A stretch of 64,000 nt of DNA from Akkermansiaceae bacterium UBA3385 (GCA_002358905.1 DEPT01000073.1:6562-70561), one strand, 5' to 3'. Positions 1 to 8,904 are shown, numbered from the stretch's first letter. Program-made: numbers and translations. The notes: generated from the sequence alone by a model not told the origin.

Positions 1-2122
1 CATCGGTGATGCGGCCATCGTCCAGCACCTGGAGCAGCACGTTGAATACATCCGGGTGGGCCTTCTCAATTTCATCGAACAGCACCACGCTGTACGGGCG
101 GCGGCGTACAGCTTCGGTCAGCTGGCCGCCTTCATCATAACCCACATAGCCTGGAGGCGCACCGATAAGACGGGAGACACTGTGTTTCTCCATGTATTCG
201 CTCATGTCGATGCGTACCATGGCGGCTTCGTCATCGAAGAGGAATTCGGCAAGTGCCTTGGCCAGTTCAGTCTTGCCCACGCCCGTGGGGCCCAGGAAGA
301 TGAATGACCCCAGAGGACGATTCTCGTCCTGCAGGCCGGCTCGGGAGCGGCGCACGGCATCGGCCACCGCCTTCACGGCCTCCTTCTGGCCGATGAGGCG
401 CTGGCCCAGGCGTTCCTCCATGTGCAGCAGTTTTTCGCGTTCGCCTTCGGCCATGCGGGCAGAGGGAATGCCGGTCCAGGTGGAGACCACCTTGGCGATG
501 TCGGCCTCGGTCACTTCCTCCTTCAGCAGGCCGGTGCCGCTCTTCTGCAGGGCAGCCAGGGCCTCGCGGGCCTCCTTTGCGGCGGCTTCGGCGGCGGGAA
601 TTTCGCCGTAGAGAATGGCAGAGGCGCGACCCAGGTCGCCCTTGCGCTGGGCCTGCTCGGCTTCGGTGCGCAGGGTATCAATCTTCTTCTGGGCCTCGCG
701 GGCCTTCACCACCACGTCCTTCTCGCTCTTCCACTGGGCCACCATGGCATCCACCTTTTCGCGGGTATCGGCCAGTTCGCGGGTGATTTTCTCCAGGCGG
801 GCCTTGGAGTCATCGTCCTTTTCCTTGGCGAGAGCCTGGCGTTCCATTTCCAGCTGCATGGCACTGCGATTCAGCTCATCAATCTCGCTGGGCATGGAGT
901 CCAGCTCAATCTTCAGGCGGGCAGCGGCTTCGTCTACCAGGTCCACGGCCTTGTCCGGCAGGAAGCGGTCGGTGATGTAGCGGTTGCTCAAGGTGGCGGC
1001 AGCCACCAGGGCGCCATCGGTGATATGTACACCGTGGTGTACCTCATAACGCTCCTTCAGTCCGCGCAGAATGGCGATGGTATCCTCCACGCTGGGTTCG
1101 GCCACATACACCGGCTGGAAGCGGCGCTCCAGTGCAGCGTCTTTCTCAATGTACTTGCGGTATTCATCCAGGGTGGTGGCGCCGATAGTGCGCAGCTCGC
1201 CGCGGGCGAGGGCGGGTTTGAGGAGGTTTGCGGCATCCATGGAGCCCTCGCCACCGGCGCCTGCTCCCACCAGGGTATGCAGCTCATCGATGAAGAGGAT
1301 GATTTCACCGTTGCTGGCGGTCACCTCCTTGATGAAGGCCTTGAGCCGCTCCTCGAACTCGCCGCGGTACTTGGCACCGGCCAGCATGGAGCCGATATTC
1401 AGGCTCACCAGGCGTTTCCCCTTCATGCTTTCCGGCACATCGCCATTCACGATGCGGCGGGCCAGGCCTTCCGCAATGGCGGTCTTGCCTACACCCGGCT
1501 CACCGATGAGCACAGGGTTGTTTTTGGTGCGGCGGGAAAGAATCTGCAGTACCCGGCGAATCTCTGCATCGCGGCCGATGACCGGGTCAATTTTGCCCTG
1601 GCGGGCGCGGGCGGTCAGGTCGGTGCCGTATTTCTCCAGTGTCTGGTATTTCTGCTCCGGGTCCTGGTCGGTGATGCGCTGGTTGCCGCGTACGTCTTTC
1701 AGTGCTTCCAGGTATTTTGACTTGTTCAGACCGCAGTTCTCCAGAATGGGGGAAAGGGTTCCATCTGCCTCGAAGATGCCCAGTACAAAGTGTTCCACGC
1801 TCAGGTAGTCATCTCCCATGGCCTTGCGCTGCTGCTCTGCTGCGTTCAGTACGCGGTCCAGCTCCGGCCCGATACCCGGGCTTTGCGCTACACCGCCGCG
1901 CTGCCGAGGCTGGCGGTCCAGTTGCTGTTCCAGTTCACGCTGTAGTCTGGTGGAATCCACTCCGGCTCGGGTCAGCACGGCGCTCAGCACACCGCCTTCC
2001 TGCTGTATGAGCGCCAGCAGCAGCTCCGCCGGGTATATCTGGGCGCGCCCGGCAGACTGCGCTGCTTTCTGTGAGGTCTGCAGACCTTCCATGAATTTTG
2101 TAGTAAGATTATTGTTCATCAT
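1..2122 (-). CDS. clpB: ATP-dependent chaperone ClpB (C-terminal end cut off)
   Basis: Cytoplasmic AAA+ disaggregase that works with DnaK/DnaJ/GrpE to pull polypeptides out of aggregates. About 707 codons are present; the family is usually near 860 residues and the stop lies beyond the left edge. Visible in order: Clp N-domain (residues ~1-150), first AAA+ module with Walker [15 protein letters not shown] near residue 209 and Walker [11 protein letters not shown], a long E/K/R-rich middle coiled coil (~400-530), and second Walker [15 protein letters not shown] near 612 followed by [13 protein letters not shown]. The start is a double ATG (2122 or 2119) with no Shine-Dalgarno. A weak TTGAAC-16-AACATC promoter would end 8 nt before it. 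No CIRCE element was seen. Partner genes grpE and dnaJ lie 6 kb away on the other strand. Confidence 0.97.
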   Translation of the reverse strand, partial: MMNNNLTTKFMEGLQTSQKAAQSAGRAQIYPAELLLALIQQEGGVLSAVLTRAGVDSTRLQRELEQQLDRQPRQRGGVAQSPGIGPELDRVLNAAEQQRKAMGDDYLSVEHFVLGIFEADGTLSPILENCGLNKSKYLEALKDVRGNQRITDQDPEQKYQTLEKYGTDLTARARQGKIDPVIGRDAEIRRVLQILSRRTKNNPVLIGEPGVGKTAIAEGLARRIVNGDVPESMKGKRLVSLNIGSMLAGAKYRGEFEERLKAFIKEVTASNGEIILFIDELHTLVGAGAGGEGSMDAANLLKPALARGELRTIGATTLDEYRKYIEKDAALERRFQPVYVAEPSVEDTIAILRGLKERYEVHHGVHITDGALVAAATLSNRYITDRFLPDKAVDLVDEAAARLKIELDSMPSEIDELNRSAMQLEMERQALAKEKDDDSKARLEKITRELADTREKVDAMVAQWKSEKDVVVKAREAQKKIDTLRTEAEQAQRKGDLGRASAILYGEIPAAEAAAKEAREALAALQKSGTGLLKEEVTEADIAKVVSTWTGIPSARMAEGEREKLLHMEERLGQRLIGQKEAVKAVADAVRRSRAGLQDENRPLGSFIFLGPTGVGKTELAKALAEFLFDDEAAMVRIDMSEYMEKHSVSRLIGAPPGYVGYDEGGQLTEAVRRRPYSVVLFDEIEKAHPDVFNVLLQVLDDGRITD

Positions 2123-2214
2123 GCAGGTGAGATGTTCCCGGTTAGGGAAAATGTTCAAAAATATTATGCGAAGTTGTATTTTTTTTCTAAATAATCAGGG
2201 CGGGGGCAGGGAAA

Positions 2215-2250
2215 CAAAAAGCGCATCTGGCGAACCAGACACGCTTTTTG
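2215..2250. terminator. Bidirectional hairpin terminator
   Basis: An AAAAAGCG...CGCTTTTT stem with an inner TCTGG/CCAGA stem and a 4-nt loop. It lies 36 nt past the stop of the first small lipoprotein gene and between it and clpB. Read on the minus strand it ends in a T run, as expected for an intrinsic terminator. Confidence 0.75.
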
Positions 2251-2285
2251 TTTAGTAATAGGAAAGATATACTTTCCGTAATCAC

Positions 2286-2402
2286 TTACTTCTTAACGGG
2301 AGTCACCACGGGAGCGGGAACGGGCTCGGTGGGCTGCTGCTGCTGCTGCTGGCAGGACACGAAAGCGGCGGCCGTAAGAGCGAGGATAGCAATCTTCTTC
2401 AT
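2286..2402 (-). CDS. Small polyglutamine lipoprotein A (38 aa)
   Basis: A 38-residue protein: Lys-rich start, hydrophobic stretch IAILALTAAAF, lipobox-like VSC with the cysteine at position 17, then six glutamines and a proline/valine-rich tail ending in VTPVKK. After signal peptidase II cleavage only about 22 residues would remain, like a very short Lpp-type or entericidin-like lipoprotein; no such family is recognised. It is a tandem paralogue of the gene at 2611-2736: the first 22 residues are identical, and so are 27 of the 28 bases just upstream of the start codon. Its own terminator (2215-2250) and promoter (2472-2499) imply a monocistronic transcript with a leader of about 63 nt. Function unknown. 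Confidence 0.8.
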   Translation of the reverse strand: MKKIAILALTAAAFVSCQQQQQQPTEPVPAPVVTPVKK

Positions 2403-2471
2403 AATTATCTTACTAGTTTTGATGTTGTTTGATGCACCAATCAAGCAAGGATAGCTAGACTGGCTAAAACC

Positions 2472-2499
2472 AATATAGCATTATTGCGTGGTAAATCAA
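2472..2499 (-). promoter_or_regulatory. Promoter of small lipoprotein A
   Basis: On the minus strand TTGATT (2499-2494), 16-bp spacer, TATATT (2477-2472). The sequence TTTAGGCTTG overlapping the -35 recurs at the promoter of the paralogue, which has the same spacing and leader length. Confidence 0.5.
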
Positions 2500-2583
2500 G
2501 CCTAAAGTAAAAAAATTAGATAGCTCAGGGGTGCAAAAATGCACCCATCCCACCGGGAAGGGCGCATTTGAAAGTGTAAACGT

Positions 2584-2601
2584 GAAAAGGTTACCCTTTT
2601 C
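2584..2601 (-). terminator. Hairpin terminator of small lipoprotein B
   Basis: GAAAAGG TTA CCCTTTTC, about 10 nt after the lipoprotein B stop. On the minus strand the right arm carries CCTTTTC. A second hairpin, GGGTGC/GCACCC, lies at 2529-2546. Confidence 0.5.
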
Positions 2602-2610
2602 TGCAATCAC

Positions 2611-2736
2611 TTACTTCTTGAGGGGAGTCACAACCTGGGGGATCTCAGTCACCTCAGGCTTCACCTGCTGCTGCTGCTGCTGCTGGCAGGACACGAAAGC
2701 GGCGGCCGTAAGGGCGAGGATAGCAATCTTCTTCAT
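2611..2736 (-). CDS. Small polyglutamine lipoprotein B (41 aa)
   Basis: Paralogue of the 2286-2402 gene: 41 residues with the same signal peptide (MKKIAILALTAAAFVSC), seven glutamines instead of six, and a related tail (VKPEVTEIPQVVTPLKK). The reading frame stays open upstream as far as 3528, but start codon and 5' flank are conserved with the paralogue exactly from 2736, so this start is preferred. The mature lipopeptide of about 25 residues would sit at the inner or outer membrane. Differences between the copies lie in the glutamine count and the tail, so they may be diverging. Function unknown. Confidence 0.8.
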   Translation of the reverse strand: MKKIAILALTAAAFVSCQQQQQQQVKPEVTEIPQVVTPLKK

Positions 2737-3087
2737 AATTATCTTACTGGTTTTGATGTTGTTTCGTATGATGCAGGGCAGGATTACCCAGCACGTCGCC
2801 GCGGAATTTACCATGAAATGCGAAAATTGCAAGCCTAAAATGAATTTTTGCTGCTGATTATGAGCCAGATGTGTAGAAAACAGGGTCTTATTAGTGCTTG
2901 GAAAAGGTTTTGACCGCTGTCGGTCGGAAGAAATGGAAGTTGTTTTTATACCGTTTATAACCAAATGGTTCTGTTTATGCAAAGTATCTCGGATATGATG
3001 TGATGAGAGTCGCTGGTGAAGGGGGGTGCCGGAAGAAACATTTTTTTTGGGTTGCGTGCCGCTACAATCTGTGAAACAATATGTCTC
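2737..3087. other. 351-bp intergenic region with divergent promoters
   Basis: Holds the leader and promoter of small lipoprotein B on the minus strand and the promoter region of mnmE on the plus strand. A short hairpin GACCG/CGGTC lies at 2912-2925. A candidate mnmE -10 (TACAAT) is at 3063-3068, 19 nt before the chosen start. No convincing gene was seen. Confidence 0.6.
2805..2832 (-). promoter_or_regulatory. Promoter of small lipoprotein B
   Basis: TTGCAA (2832-2827), 16-bp spacer, TAAATT (2810-2805) on the minus strand. It lies about 62 nt upstream of the start, the same geometry as the paralogue. Confidence 0.5.
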
Positions 3088-4419
3088 ATGCAGCAGAACG
3101 ACACGATAGCCGCTATCGCGACAGCACCGGGCACAGGTGCCATTGCCCTTATCCGAGTGAGCGGGGGAGAGGCGTTGAATGTCGTTCGGCGCTGCACGTC
3201 TGACAAGTTGCTGAAACCGCGATACGCAACATACGTGCGCGTGCGGAACGCGCGCGGGCGCGTCATAGATGAGTGTGTGGCAACCTATTTTGCCGGTCCT
3301 GCCAGTTTTACCGGTGAGGATACAGTGGAGCTGAGCTGCCATGGGGGCATGCTGGTAACCCGCCGTGTGCTGGAGCGGTTGCTGGAATGTGGGGCGCGAC
3401 CTGCGGAACCAGGAGAATTTTCTCGCCGCGCGTTTGAGAACGGGAAGTTGGACCTTACCCAGGCGGAAGCGGTTATGGATATTATCTCTGCCGGTAGCGA
3501 TCTTGCCTTGCGGGCCGCGCAGAACCAACTGCAGGGCGCTATTGGCAGTCAGGTGTCAGCCGCGGCAGATGTGCTTATCAATGTAGCAGCCCATGTGGAA
3601 GCCTACATTGATTTCCCGGAAGAAGATATTGCTCCTGATACAACGGATACCCTCATGGCACAGTTGAATGAGGTGGATAGTGTTGTGCGCCGCCTCCTTG
3701 CCACGGCAGATGAGGGGCGTCTGCTGCGCGAGGGAATACGCACTGCCATTGTTGGTGCTCCCAATGTCGGCAAATCCAGCTTGCTGAACATGCTTCTGGG
3801 GTATGAGCGTGCTATAGTGAGCAGTACTGCAGGCACCACGCGGGATACGATTGAGGAAAGTGTGGCATTGGGTGGTCTGCGACTGCGCCTGATTGATACG
3901 GCTGGTCTGCATGAAAGTGAAGATGCCATTGAGCGTGCCGGTATGGAGCGCAGTCGCCGTGCTGGTGCCGAGGCTGACCTCATTCTGGAAGTGGCGGATA
4001 TTACGGCACCACGTCAGGATTTGCAGTTGCTCTCATCCGGGGCGCATCATCTTCTGGTGTTGAACAAGTGCGACCTGCCCGCTCATCCGGACTGGGAGGC
4101 TGAGGGAGCCGCCATTCGCATTTCCTGTTACCAGCGCTCCGGACATGCTGAGCTGGAGCAAGCCGTGGAAAAGCTCTTCTTGCAAGATTCCGGAGAAAGG
4201 GATTCACTCGCAGCCATCAATACACGTCATCGTCATGCTCTGCAGCAGTCCCTGGATTATTTGCATGCCGCCCGCATAGCTCTGCTCGCAGGGGAATCTC
4301 CCGAATTTGTGGATGTGGAGCTTCGTGCTGCTCTCGATGCCCTCGGTTCTATTACCGGCAGGATTGATACCGAAGATATCCTTACACGCGTGTTCGCTAC
4401 CTTCTGCCTGGGTAAGTAG
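3088..4419 (+). CDS. mnmE: tRNA uridine-5-carboxymethylaminomethyl GTPase MnmE
   Basis: With MnmG it installs the cmnm5 group on wobble U34 of several tRNAs. 443 residues from the ATG at 3088, the normal length. An upstream in-frame ATG at 3016 would add 24 residues the family lacks; starting at MQQNDTIAAIATAPGTGAIA matches family N-termini. Visible: N-terminal tetrahydrofolate-binding domain, G1 motif GAPNVGKSS near 222, switch-region TTRD, DTAG (G3), NKCD (G4), and the C-terminal FCLGK carrying the catalytic cysteine. It stands alone, with no mnmG, rnpA or yidC beside it. No Shine-Dalgarno. Confidence 0.96.
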   Translation: MQQNDTIAAIATAPGTGAIALIRVSGGEALNVVRRCTSDKLLKPRYATYVRVRNARGRVIDECVATYFAGPASFTGEDTVELSCHGGMLVTRRVLERLLECGARPAEPGEFSRRAFENGKLDLTQAEAVMDIISAGSDLALRAAQNQLQGAIGSQVSAAADVLINVAAHVEAYIDFPEEDIAPDTTDTLMAQLNEVDSVVRRLLATADEGRLLREGIRTAIVGAPNVGKSSLLNMLLGYERAIVSSTAGTTRDTIEESVALGGLRLRLIDTAGLHESEDAIERAGMERSRRAGAEADLILEVADITAPRQDLQLLSSGAHHLLVLNKCDLPAHPDWEAEGAAIRISCYQRSGHAELEQAVEKLFLQDSGERDSLAAINTRHRHALQQSLDYLHAARIALLAGESPEFVDVELRAALDALGSITGRIDTEDILTRVFATFCLGK

Positions 4420-4597
4420 AATTCAATGCCCGCAACAGTTCGGTGAACGGTATCGTTCTTTGTCGGCTAGAAATTCTCTCTTTTTGTCATATTTTTAAGA
4501 AAATGTGTCATTCTGTGTCTTAATTTTACTAAAAATACCCAAAATATCCCAAACATGGATAAAAAACTGATAAAAATAATCAAAATTCACTCAAAAG

Positions 4598-4637
4598 CTA
4601 GAGTATGGTCTATATTTTAATCTTGACCATACTCTAG
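4598..4637. promoter_or_regulatory. 13-bp perfect inverted repeat overlapping a promoter (candidate operator)
   Basis: CTAGAGTATGGTC (4598-4610) and GACCATACTCTAG (4625-4637) are separated by 14 AT-rich bases. The right arm begins inside the -35 TTGACC of the following promoter and fills half its spacer. There is no T run after the right arm, so an operator is more likely than a terminator. Confidence 0.6.
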
Positions 4638-4651
4638 TTATCCGGTAAGAT
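4623..4651 (+). promoter_or_regulatory. Promoter of the outer-membrane protein gene
   Basis: TTGACC (4623-4628), 17-bp spacer, TAAGAT (4646-4651). The predicted start site near 4658 gives a leader of about 73 nt, longer than most in this window. Confidence 0.65.
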
Positions 4652-4730
4652 GGCCGCGGAGCCGCACCAAGGGTTAAACCTGCGGGTAGGCTGGTTCCCT
4701 TCAAACAAAACAACGAAATACATACCAAAT

Positions 4731-5834
4731 ATGAAAAAGAGCCTTATTACAATGATGGCTGCTGCCCTGATGGGTACCGCATTTGCTGGTGAAGCCACCG
4801 CTGATAACTTCCAGGTTTCCGCTCCTCAGGATTTCAAGCGTCTTAGCGGCGCTGTGCACGTTGGTGGTGGTACTGCCTATACGCTGCATGGTTATGTTCC
4901 GACCACATCTGTAGTGCAGGGTGAAGGCTATGGTATGGGTGCTATTCAGCTGGCTTACGATTTCGGTTCTGAAGGGTTCTGGAGCTACAATGGTGCCATT
5001 TCCTACAAGGCTCCGTTCTCCGGCCACACTCTTTACGGTAACCCCACGATGACTCGTGATCAGTTTGGCGCCGTACTGCCGAAGAGCTCCTTTGCTCAGA
5101 TGGCAGCTGCCAGCAATCCTGCTCTGAACACCCAGGTTGCTCCTGGTATGACCTATGGTCAGGCCTGGGCTTCCGGTGCAGTGGAGAATGCTCAGCTCGA
5201 TGCTGCATACGAGCAGGCTTACCAGTCCAATAAGAAGATGGGCGCCAAGAATATTGAGAACGAATTCCTCGTTCGCAACAGCGCCAAGTACACCCGTAAC
5301 TACTGGAATGTTGCTTTCGGTCACGACTACGTTCACGGTGGTATCGCCGGTGTGGTGGCTAAGCACTTCGACCACCAGAAGGATTCCAAGATGCAGCAGC
5401 TGTTCATGAACTTCGAGGTGACTCCTGTTGCCTGGTTCTCCGCTGACCTGAACTGCGCCCGCACCTTCGACACCGTGCAGGGTTGGTGGTTCGAGGCTCA
5501 CGCCCGCTTCAAGGCTCCCATCATCGGCAGCCCCGAGGACATTATCGTTGCCGGTATGCTGGAGTTCGGTATGAGCTGGGCTGCTAACTTCTACGAATCC
5601 TCCCACAATGCTTGCTCTAACGGTACTCAGGCATTCTGGCTGAAGCTTGCCACGCCTTGGTTTGTGGATGATGCCAAGAGTTTCATTCTGACTCCCTCTG
5701 TCAGCTTCAACTGGCTGGGTAAGGGTGGTATGAAGGCCAACGAGAAGTCCCACGCCAAGGTGTTCGGTGGCGATTATGTGCCCTTCCGCCGCTTTGCAGT
5801 GGTGGGTGATGTCGCCGCAACCTACAAATTCTAA
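4731..5834 (+). CDS. Probable outer-membrane beta-barrel protein
   Basis: 367 residues from the ATG at 4731. The signal peptide is clear (MKKSLITMMAAALMGTAFAG, cleavage near 20), which decides the start over the upstream in-frame ATG at 4650. The mature part alternates polar and aromatic residues, with many Gly/Trp/Tyr and paired beta-strand-like segments, and ends in YKF, a C-terminal aromatic typical of BamA substrates. The family is not recognised; a porin-like or surface barrel is the best guess. It is flanked by its own regulated-looking promoter and a strong terminator, so it is probably monocistronic. Codon use is strongly biased to T- and C-ending codons (e.g. GCT, GGT, TTC), suggesting high expression. 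Confidence 0.8.
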   Translation: MKKSLITMMAAALMGTAFAGEATADNFQVSAPQDFKRLSGAVHVGGGTAYTLHGYVPTTSVVQGEGYGMGAIQLAYDFGSEGFWSYNGAISYKAPFSGHTLYGNPTMTRDQFGAVLPKSSFAQMAAASNPALNTQVAPGMTYGQAWASGAVENAQLDAAYEQAYQSNKKMGAKNIENEFLVRNSAKYTRNYWNVAFGHDYVHGGIAGVVAKHFDHQKDSKMQQLFMNFEVTPVAWFSADLNCARTFDTVQGWWFEAHARFKAPIIGSPEDIIVAGMLEFGMSWAANFYESSHNACSNGTQAFWLKLATPWFVDDAKSFILTPSVSFNWLGKGGMKANEKSHAKVFGGDYVPFRRFAVVGDVAATYKF

Positions 5835-5901
5835 TCAATCACAGCGTTTTACGCTGGAAATAGCGCAGACAATATGCTAGCATAGAGTCTGTGGGCAGAG
5901 A

Positions 5902-5939
5902 AGCCGCCCGCTGCGAGATTCAGTCGGGCGGCTTTTTTT
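5902..5939 (+). terminator. Strong intrinsic terminator
   Basis: AGCCGCCCG (5902-5910) pairs with CGGGCGGCT (5925-5933), followed by seven T. It ends the outer-membrane protein transcript. The preceding TATGCTAGCATA (5873-5884), enclosed by CAGAC/GTCTG, is a further palindrome. Confidence 0.9.
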
Positions 5940-5985
5940 GCAAACCAGTTAATCGCATCTGGAACTTTTTATAACAATATACATT

Positions 5986-8187
5986 ATGGTAAGTCTGCTG
6001 AGTCTTAAAGGCAATCCGGTCAATGTGACTGGTGAGGAAAACATTGTGAGCCCCGGTTTCTACATGCCGAACCGTCTGAGTGTGGCGGTGGGTAAGGCCT
6101 TGCATAAACTGCTGGACGGTAAAGTGTGCTATCTGGTGGATCCGACTTTTCCTCCACACCCGGAGGTGATGGAGTATCTCTCCAAGAAGAAGGTGCATAT
6201 TGAATATTTCGACTTCCGTAAAACGACATCTCGTGCCGTTCGTGAGCAGATTCTGGACCAGATGCACCAGGGGAACAGCGTGGTGTTCCTGCCGGGTGTG
6301 GTAAGTAAGACCCGCGGCTGCCACGCAGACGTGCCGTCTCCCTTCCTTTCCACGGTGGGCAGTCTGCACATTTCGCCCGTACCTGTTTTCGTAGGTTATT
6401 ACAGCGACTCGGTGAAGGATCTCTTCCGCAGTGAGCCCAAGGCGGGGTACAGTGAAGAACTGAGTATTCTGCCTCAGCTGCATCCCGGCCCGAAGACCGG
6501 TGAACGCCTTCTGGCAGCCTGGCTGCAGCGCAGTGCTGAAATTTATTCTGCACAGCCCCTGCTGCGCGGTTCTCTGGCCACCGCACTGGTTAAATCCATG
6601 AAGGCCAATCCCAAGGCAGAAATCATCGATGGTATGACCCATAGCACTCTGCCGTTCTTCAAGGTGCTGGGTGTGTCCATGACGGTGGCCAAGATTCTCA
6701 AGGATCGCGGTGATAAGCGCATGGGTGTGATTCTGCCTCCCGGCCCTGGTGGTACCATTGCGACTCTCAGTTGCTTGCTTGCAGGTGTGACTCCGGTGCT
6801 CATCAACTATGCATCCTCCAAGGCTGCCTTTGAAAGCACTGTGCGCCAGGCTGGTCTCAAGACGTTCATTACCGCCCGCAAGTTCATGCAGAAGCTGGAT
6901 ACCTTCCCATGGCCGCCGGAGGATCAGCTCATCATTGTGGAAGATCTTCTCAAGGGATTGAACAAGAAGACGCTCATTACCAATGTACTCATGGCAAAGG
7001 CTGCTCCGGCCAGTGTCATCTGCAAGATGTTCGATACTGATGCACGTCGCAACAATGATGAAGCAGTGATGCTCTTCACCTCCGGTTCCAGTGGTGAGCC
7101 TAAGGGCGTGGTGCTCAGCCACCGCATGTTGCTGGCCAATGTGGCCCAGTGCGCCAACCGAATTCCGCTGACAGAGGAAAAATTCCTGGCCAGTCTTCCG
7201 ATTTTCCACAGCTTCGGTCTTACGGTGACCATGATGCTGCCGCTGCTTACCGGCTACAGTTTCTGCGCCTACCCGAACCCGACGGATGCCCGCAGTCTGT
7301 GCGAACTGTGCAAGCGCTATGCATTGACTGTTGTGTGCGCAACTCCCACTTTCGCCCGTGCCATGCTGCGCCGTGCTGATAAGGATACCTTTGCTGCTGT
7401 CCATTACTTCATTGTGGGTGCAGAGAAGCTGCAGGCTGATTTGGAACGTGAGTTCCAGGAACGCTGTGGCGTGACGTTGCTGGAAGGCTACGGCCTGACG
7501 GAAGCTTCCCCGGTGTGTGCGGTGAATATGCCGAATGCACCCATGATTCCCGAGTCTGCCTTCTATGTGCCCGGGCATCTGCCCCGCACCATTGGTATTC
7601 CGCTGCCCGGTATTGCCGTGCGCATCACCGATGTGGATGATGATTCCAAGGAACTGCCGCTCACAGAGCAGGGTATGATCTGGTTCAAGGGTGCCAACGT
7701 GTTCACCGGCTATGTGGGCAAGTCTGAGCTGAATCCCACGCTGTTCAAGGATGGCTGGTTCAAGACCGGCGATATCGGTCGCATGGATCTCAACGGCTTC
7801 ATAACCCTGGGTGGCCGTCTTTCCCGCTTCTCCAAGATTGGTGGCGAAATGGTGCCCCACGAAGGTGTGGAACAGGCGCTTACGGATATCTTCTCCATTG
7901 ATCCCACGGCTGAAGGCGGTGTGCAGATTGCCATCACCGGTGTAACCGACCCGCAGAAGGGCGAAGCTCTGGTGCTGCTCTCTGCTCTGGAAGAACACCA
8001 GCGCAGCTCTGAGGAAAAGGCTATTCTGCAGCATGTGCGCACTGCTCTGGCTGAGCGTCAGATGCCCACCCTCTGGGCTCCGAAGTACATTGTTCCTGTG
8101 GAAGCCATTCCGATTCTTCCCACCGGCAAGCTGGACCTGCGTAACTGCAAGCTCCTGGCAGAAGAAGCCCTGGCTTCTGTGCTGTAA
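5986..8187 (+). CDS. AMP-forming acyl-CoA/acyl-ACP synthetase with degenerate acyltransferase-like N-terminus
   Basis: 733 residues. The C-terminal ~500 residues form an adenylate-forming enzyme: P-loop TSGSSGEPKG near 364, GYGLTEASPV, KTGDIG near 592, and PTGKLDLRN with the catalytic lysine near 716. This activates a fatty acid, probably for acyl-ACP or phospholipid remodelling as in Aas. The first ~215 residues resemble a PlsC-type acyltransferase in layout, but the NHxSxxD-like site reads MPNRLS and the FPEGTR-like site reads FLPGVVSKTRG, so the catalytic His/Asp pair appears lost (inference from motifs only). A weak promoter, TTAATC-17-TAACAA, ends 8 nt before the ATG. It forms a single-gene unit ending at the 8209 terminator. 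Confidence 0.85.
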   Translation: MVSLLSLKGNPVNVTGEENIVSPGFYMPNRLSVAVGKALHKLLDGKVCYLVDPTFPPHPEVMEYLSKKKVHIEYFDFRKTTSRAVREQILDQMHQGNSVVFLPGVVSKTRGCHADVPSPFLSTVGSLHISPVPVFVGYYSDSVKDLFRSEPKAGYSEELSILPQLHPGPKTGERLLAAWLQRSAEIYSAQPLLRGSLATALVKSMKANPKAEIIDGMTHSTLPFFKVLGVSMTVAKILKDRGDKRMGVILPPGPGGTIATLSCLLAGVTPVLINYASSKAAFESTVRQAGLKTFITARKFMQKLDTFPWPPEDQLIIVEDLLKGLNKKTLITNVLMAKAAPASVICKMFDTDARRNNDEAVMLFTSGSSGEPKGVVLSHRMLLANVAQCANRIPLTEEKFLASLPIFHSFGLTVTMMLPLLTGYSFCAYPNPTDARSLCELCKRYALTVVCATPTFARAMLRRADKDTFAAVHYFIVGAEKLQADLEREFQERCGVTLLEGYGLTEASPVCAVNMPNAPMIPESAFYVPGHLPRTIGIPLPGIAVRITDVDDDSKELPLTEQGMIWFKGANVFTGYVGKSELNPTLFKDGWFKTGDIGRMDLNGFITLGGRLSRFSKIGGEMVPHEGVEQALTDIFSIDPTAEGGVQIAITGVTDPQKGEALVLLSALEEHQRSSEEKAILQHVRTALAERQMPTLWAPKYIVPVEAIPILPTGKLDLRNCKLLAEEALASVL

Positions 8188-8208
8188 GCGAACATGCATG
8201 TTCTCCTG

Positions 8209-8246
8209 AACCGCCTCCGTGCTTACCATGCCGGGGGCGGTTTTTT
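8209..8246 (+). terminator. Intrinsic terminator after the acyl-activating enzyme gene
   Basis: AACCGCCTCC pairs with GGGGGCGGTT (one G-U pair), followed by six T. A perfect 14-bp palindrome, GAACATGCATGTTC, precedes it at 8190-8203. Confidence 0.8.
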
Positions 8247-8311
8247 GCGAGTACGTGCAGCATGCACTACTCCGCCGCGTTGATTGTTGGCTTACTGTCA
8301 CACGCGGGGGG

Positions 8312-8340
8312 TTGACCGGGATTGACACATGGCGTATGAT
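8312..8340 (+). promoter_or_regulatory. Promoter of grpE-dnaJ-rsmE (leaderless type)
   Basis: TTGACC (8312-8317), 17-bp spacer, TATGAT (8335-8340), then seven bases and the grpE ATG. Transcription would begin at or one base before the start codon. No heat-shock CIRCE repeat was seen. Confidence 0.7.
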
Positions 8341-8347
8341 ATGGGGC

Positions 8348-8884
8348 ATGAACGAGGAAGAGACAAAGCCCGCACCCGAAGAAGAGCTCGTTGATACGCC
8401 TGAGCCGCAGGTGGCAGAAGAGCAGCAGCCTGTAGATGAACTGACCAAATGGCGCGAAATGGCGCTGCGCACGGCTGCAGAGTATGATAATTACCGTAAG
8501 CGCTGCGTGAAGGACCGCGAGGATTTTACCAAGTATGCCAACCGTGGTCTGCTGGAGGAACTTCTGCCGGTGATTGATAATTTTGAAATGGGTATGCAGA
8601 TGGCTCAGCAGGATACCAGTTCCATGATTTACATTGGCATGAGCATGGTGCAGAAGCAGTTGGCGGATTTCCTCTCCTCTCAGGGGGTAGAGGCTATCGA
8701 CTGCGCTCCCGGTCAGGAGTTTGATCACAATGTGCATGAAGCTATCATGAGTGAACCGAGCGACCAGCCGGAGGGCAGCATTATCCGCATTCTGCGCAAG
8801 GGTTATAACCTGCGTGGTCGTCTGTTGCGCCCGGTGAATGTGGTGACGGCTGCACCTAAGGAATCTGCTGCGCCGGAGGCATAA
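8348..8884 (+). CDS. grpE: Nucleotide exchange factor GrpE
   Basis: 178 residues; homodimeric exchange factor that releases ADP from DnaK. It has an acidic disordered N-terminus ([19 protein letters not shown]), the long helix with [16 protein letters not shown], and the C-terminal beta-domain with [20 protein letters not shown] and the closing [12 protein letters not shown]. The ATG at 8348 was chosen because the promoter ends seven bases upstream; longer in-frame starts at 8219 or 8339 would lie upstream of or inside the promoter. dnaJ follows after 20 bp and rsmE after that, a common chaperone gene order, but hrcA and dnaK are not here. Confidence 0.95.
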   Translation: MNEEETKPAPEEELVDTPEPQVAEEQQPVDELTKWREMALRTAAEYDNYRKRCVKDREDFTKYANRGLLEELLPVIDNFEMGMQMAQQDTSSMIYIGMSMVQKQLADFLSSQGVEAIDCAPGQEFDHNVHEAIMSEPSDQPEGSIIRILRKGYNLRGRLLRPVNVVTAAPKESAAPEA

Positions 8885-8904
8885 GTTTTAACGTATCGAT
8901 CGTT

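Larger units (their letters stand above)
4420..4730. other. 311-bp AT-rich intergenic region upstream of the outer-membrane protein gene
   Basis: Clearly richer in A/T than its neighbours. It holds the end of the mnmE transcript, the 13-bp inverted repeat at 4598-4637, the promoter at 4623-4651 and an approximately 73-nt leader of the outer-membrane protein gene. No gene was seen. Confidence 0.7.

Noticed and set aside
2611..3528. A 305-residue version of small lipoprotein B
   Set aside because: It would run backwards through the mnmE gene; paralogue comparison fixes the start at 2736.
5920..8472. An 850-codon open frame antisense to the acyl-activating enzyme gene
   Set aside because: Protein is His/Gln/Arg-rich with no domain pattern; it mirrors the codon bias of the plus-strand gene, whose motifs are clear.
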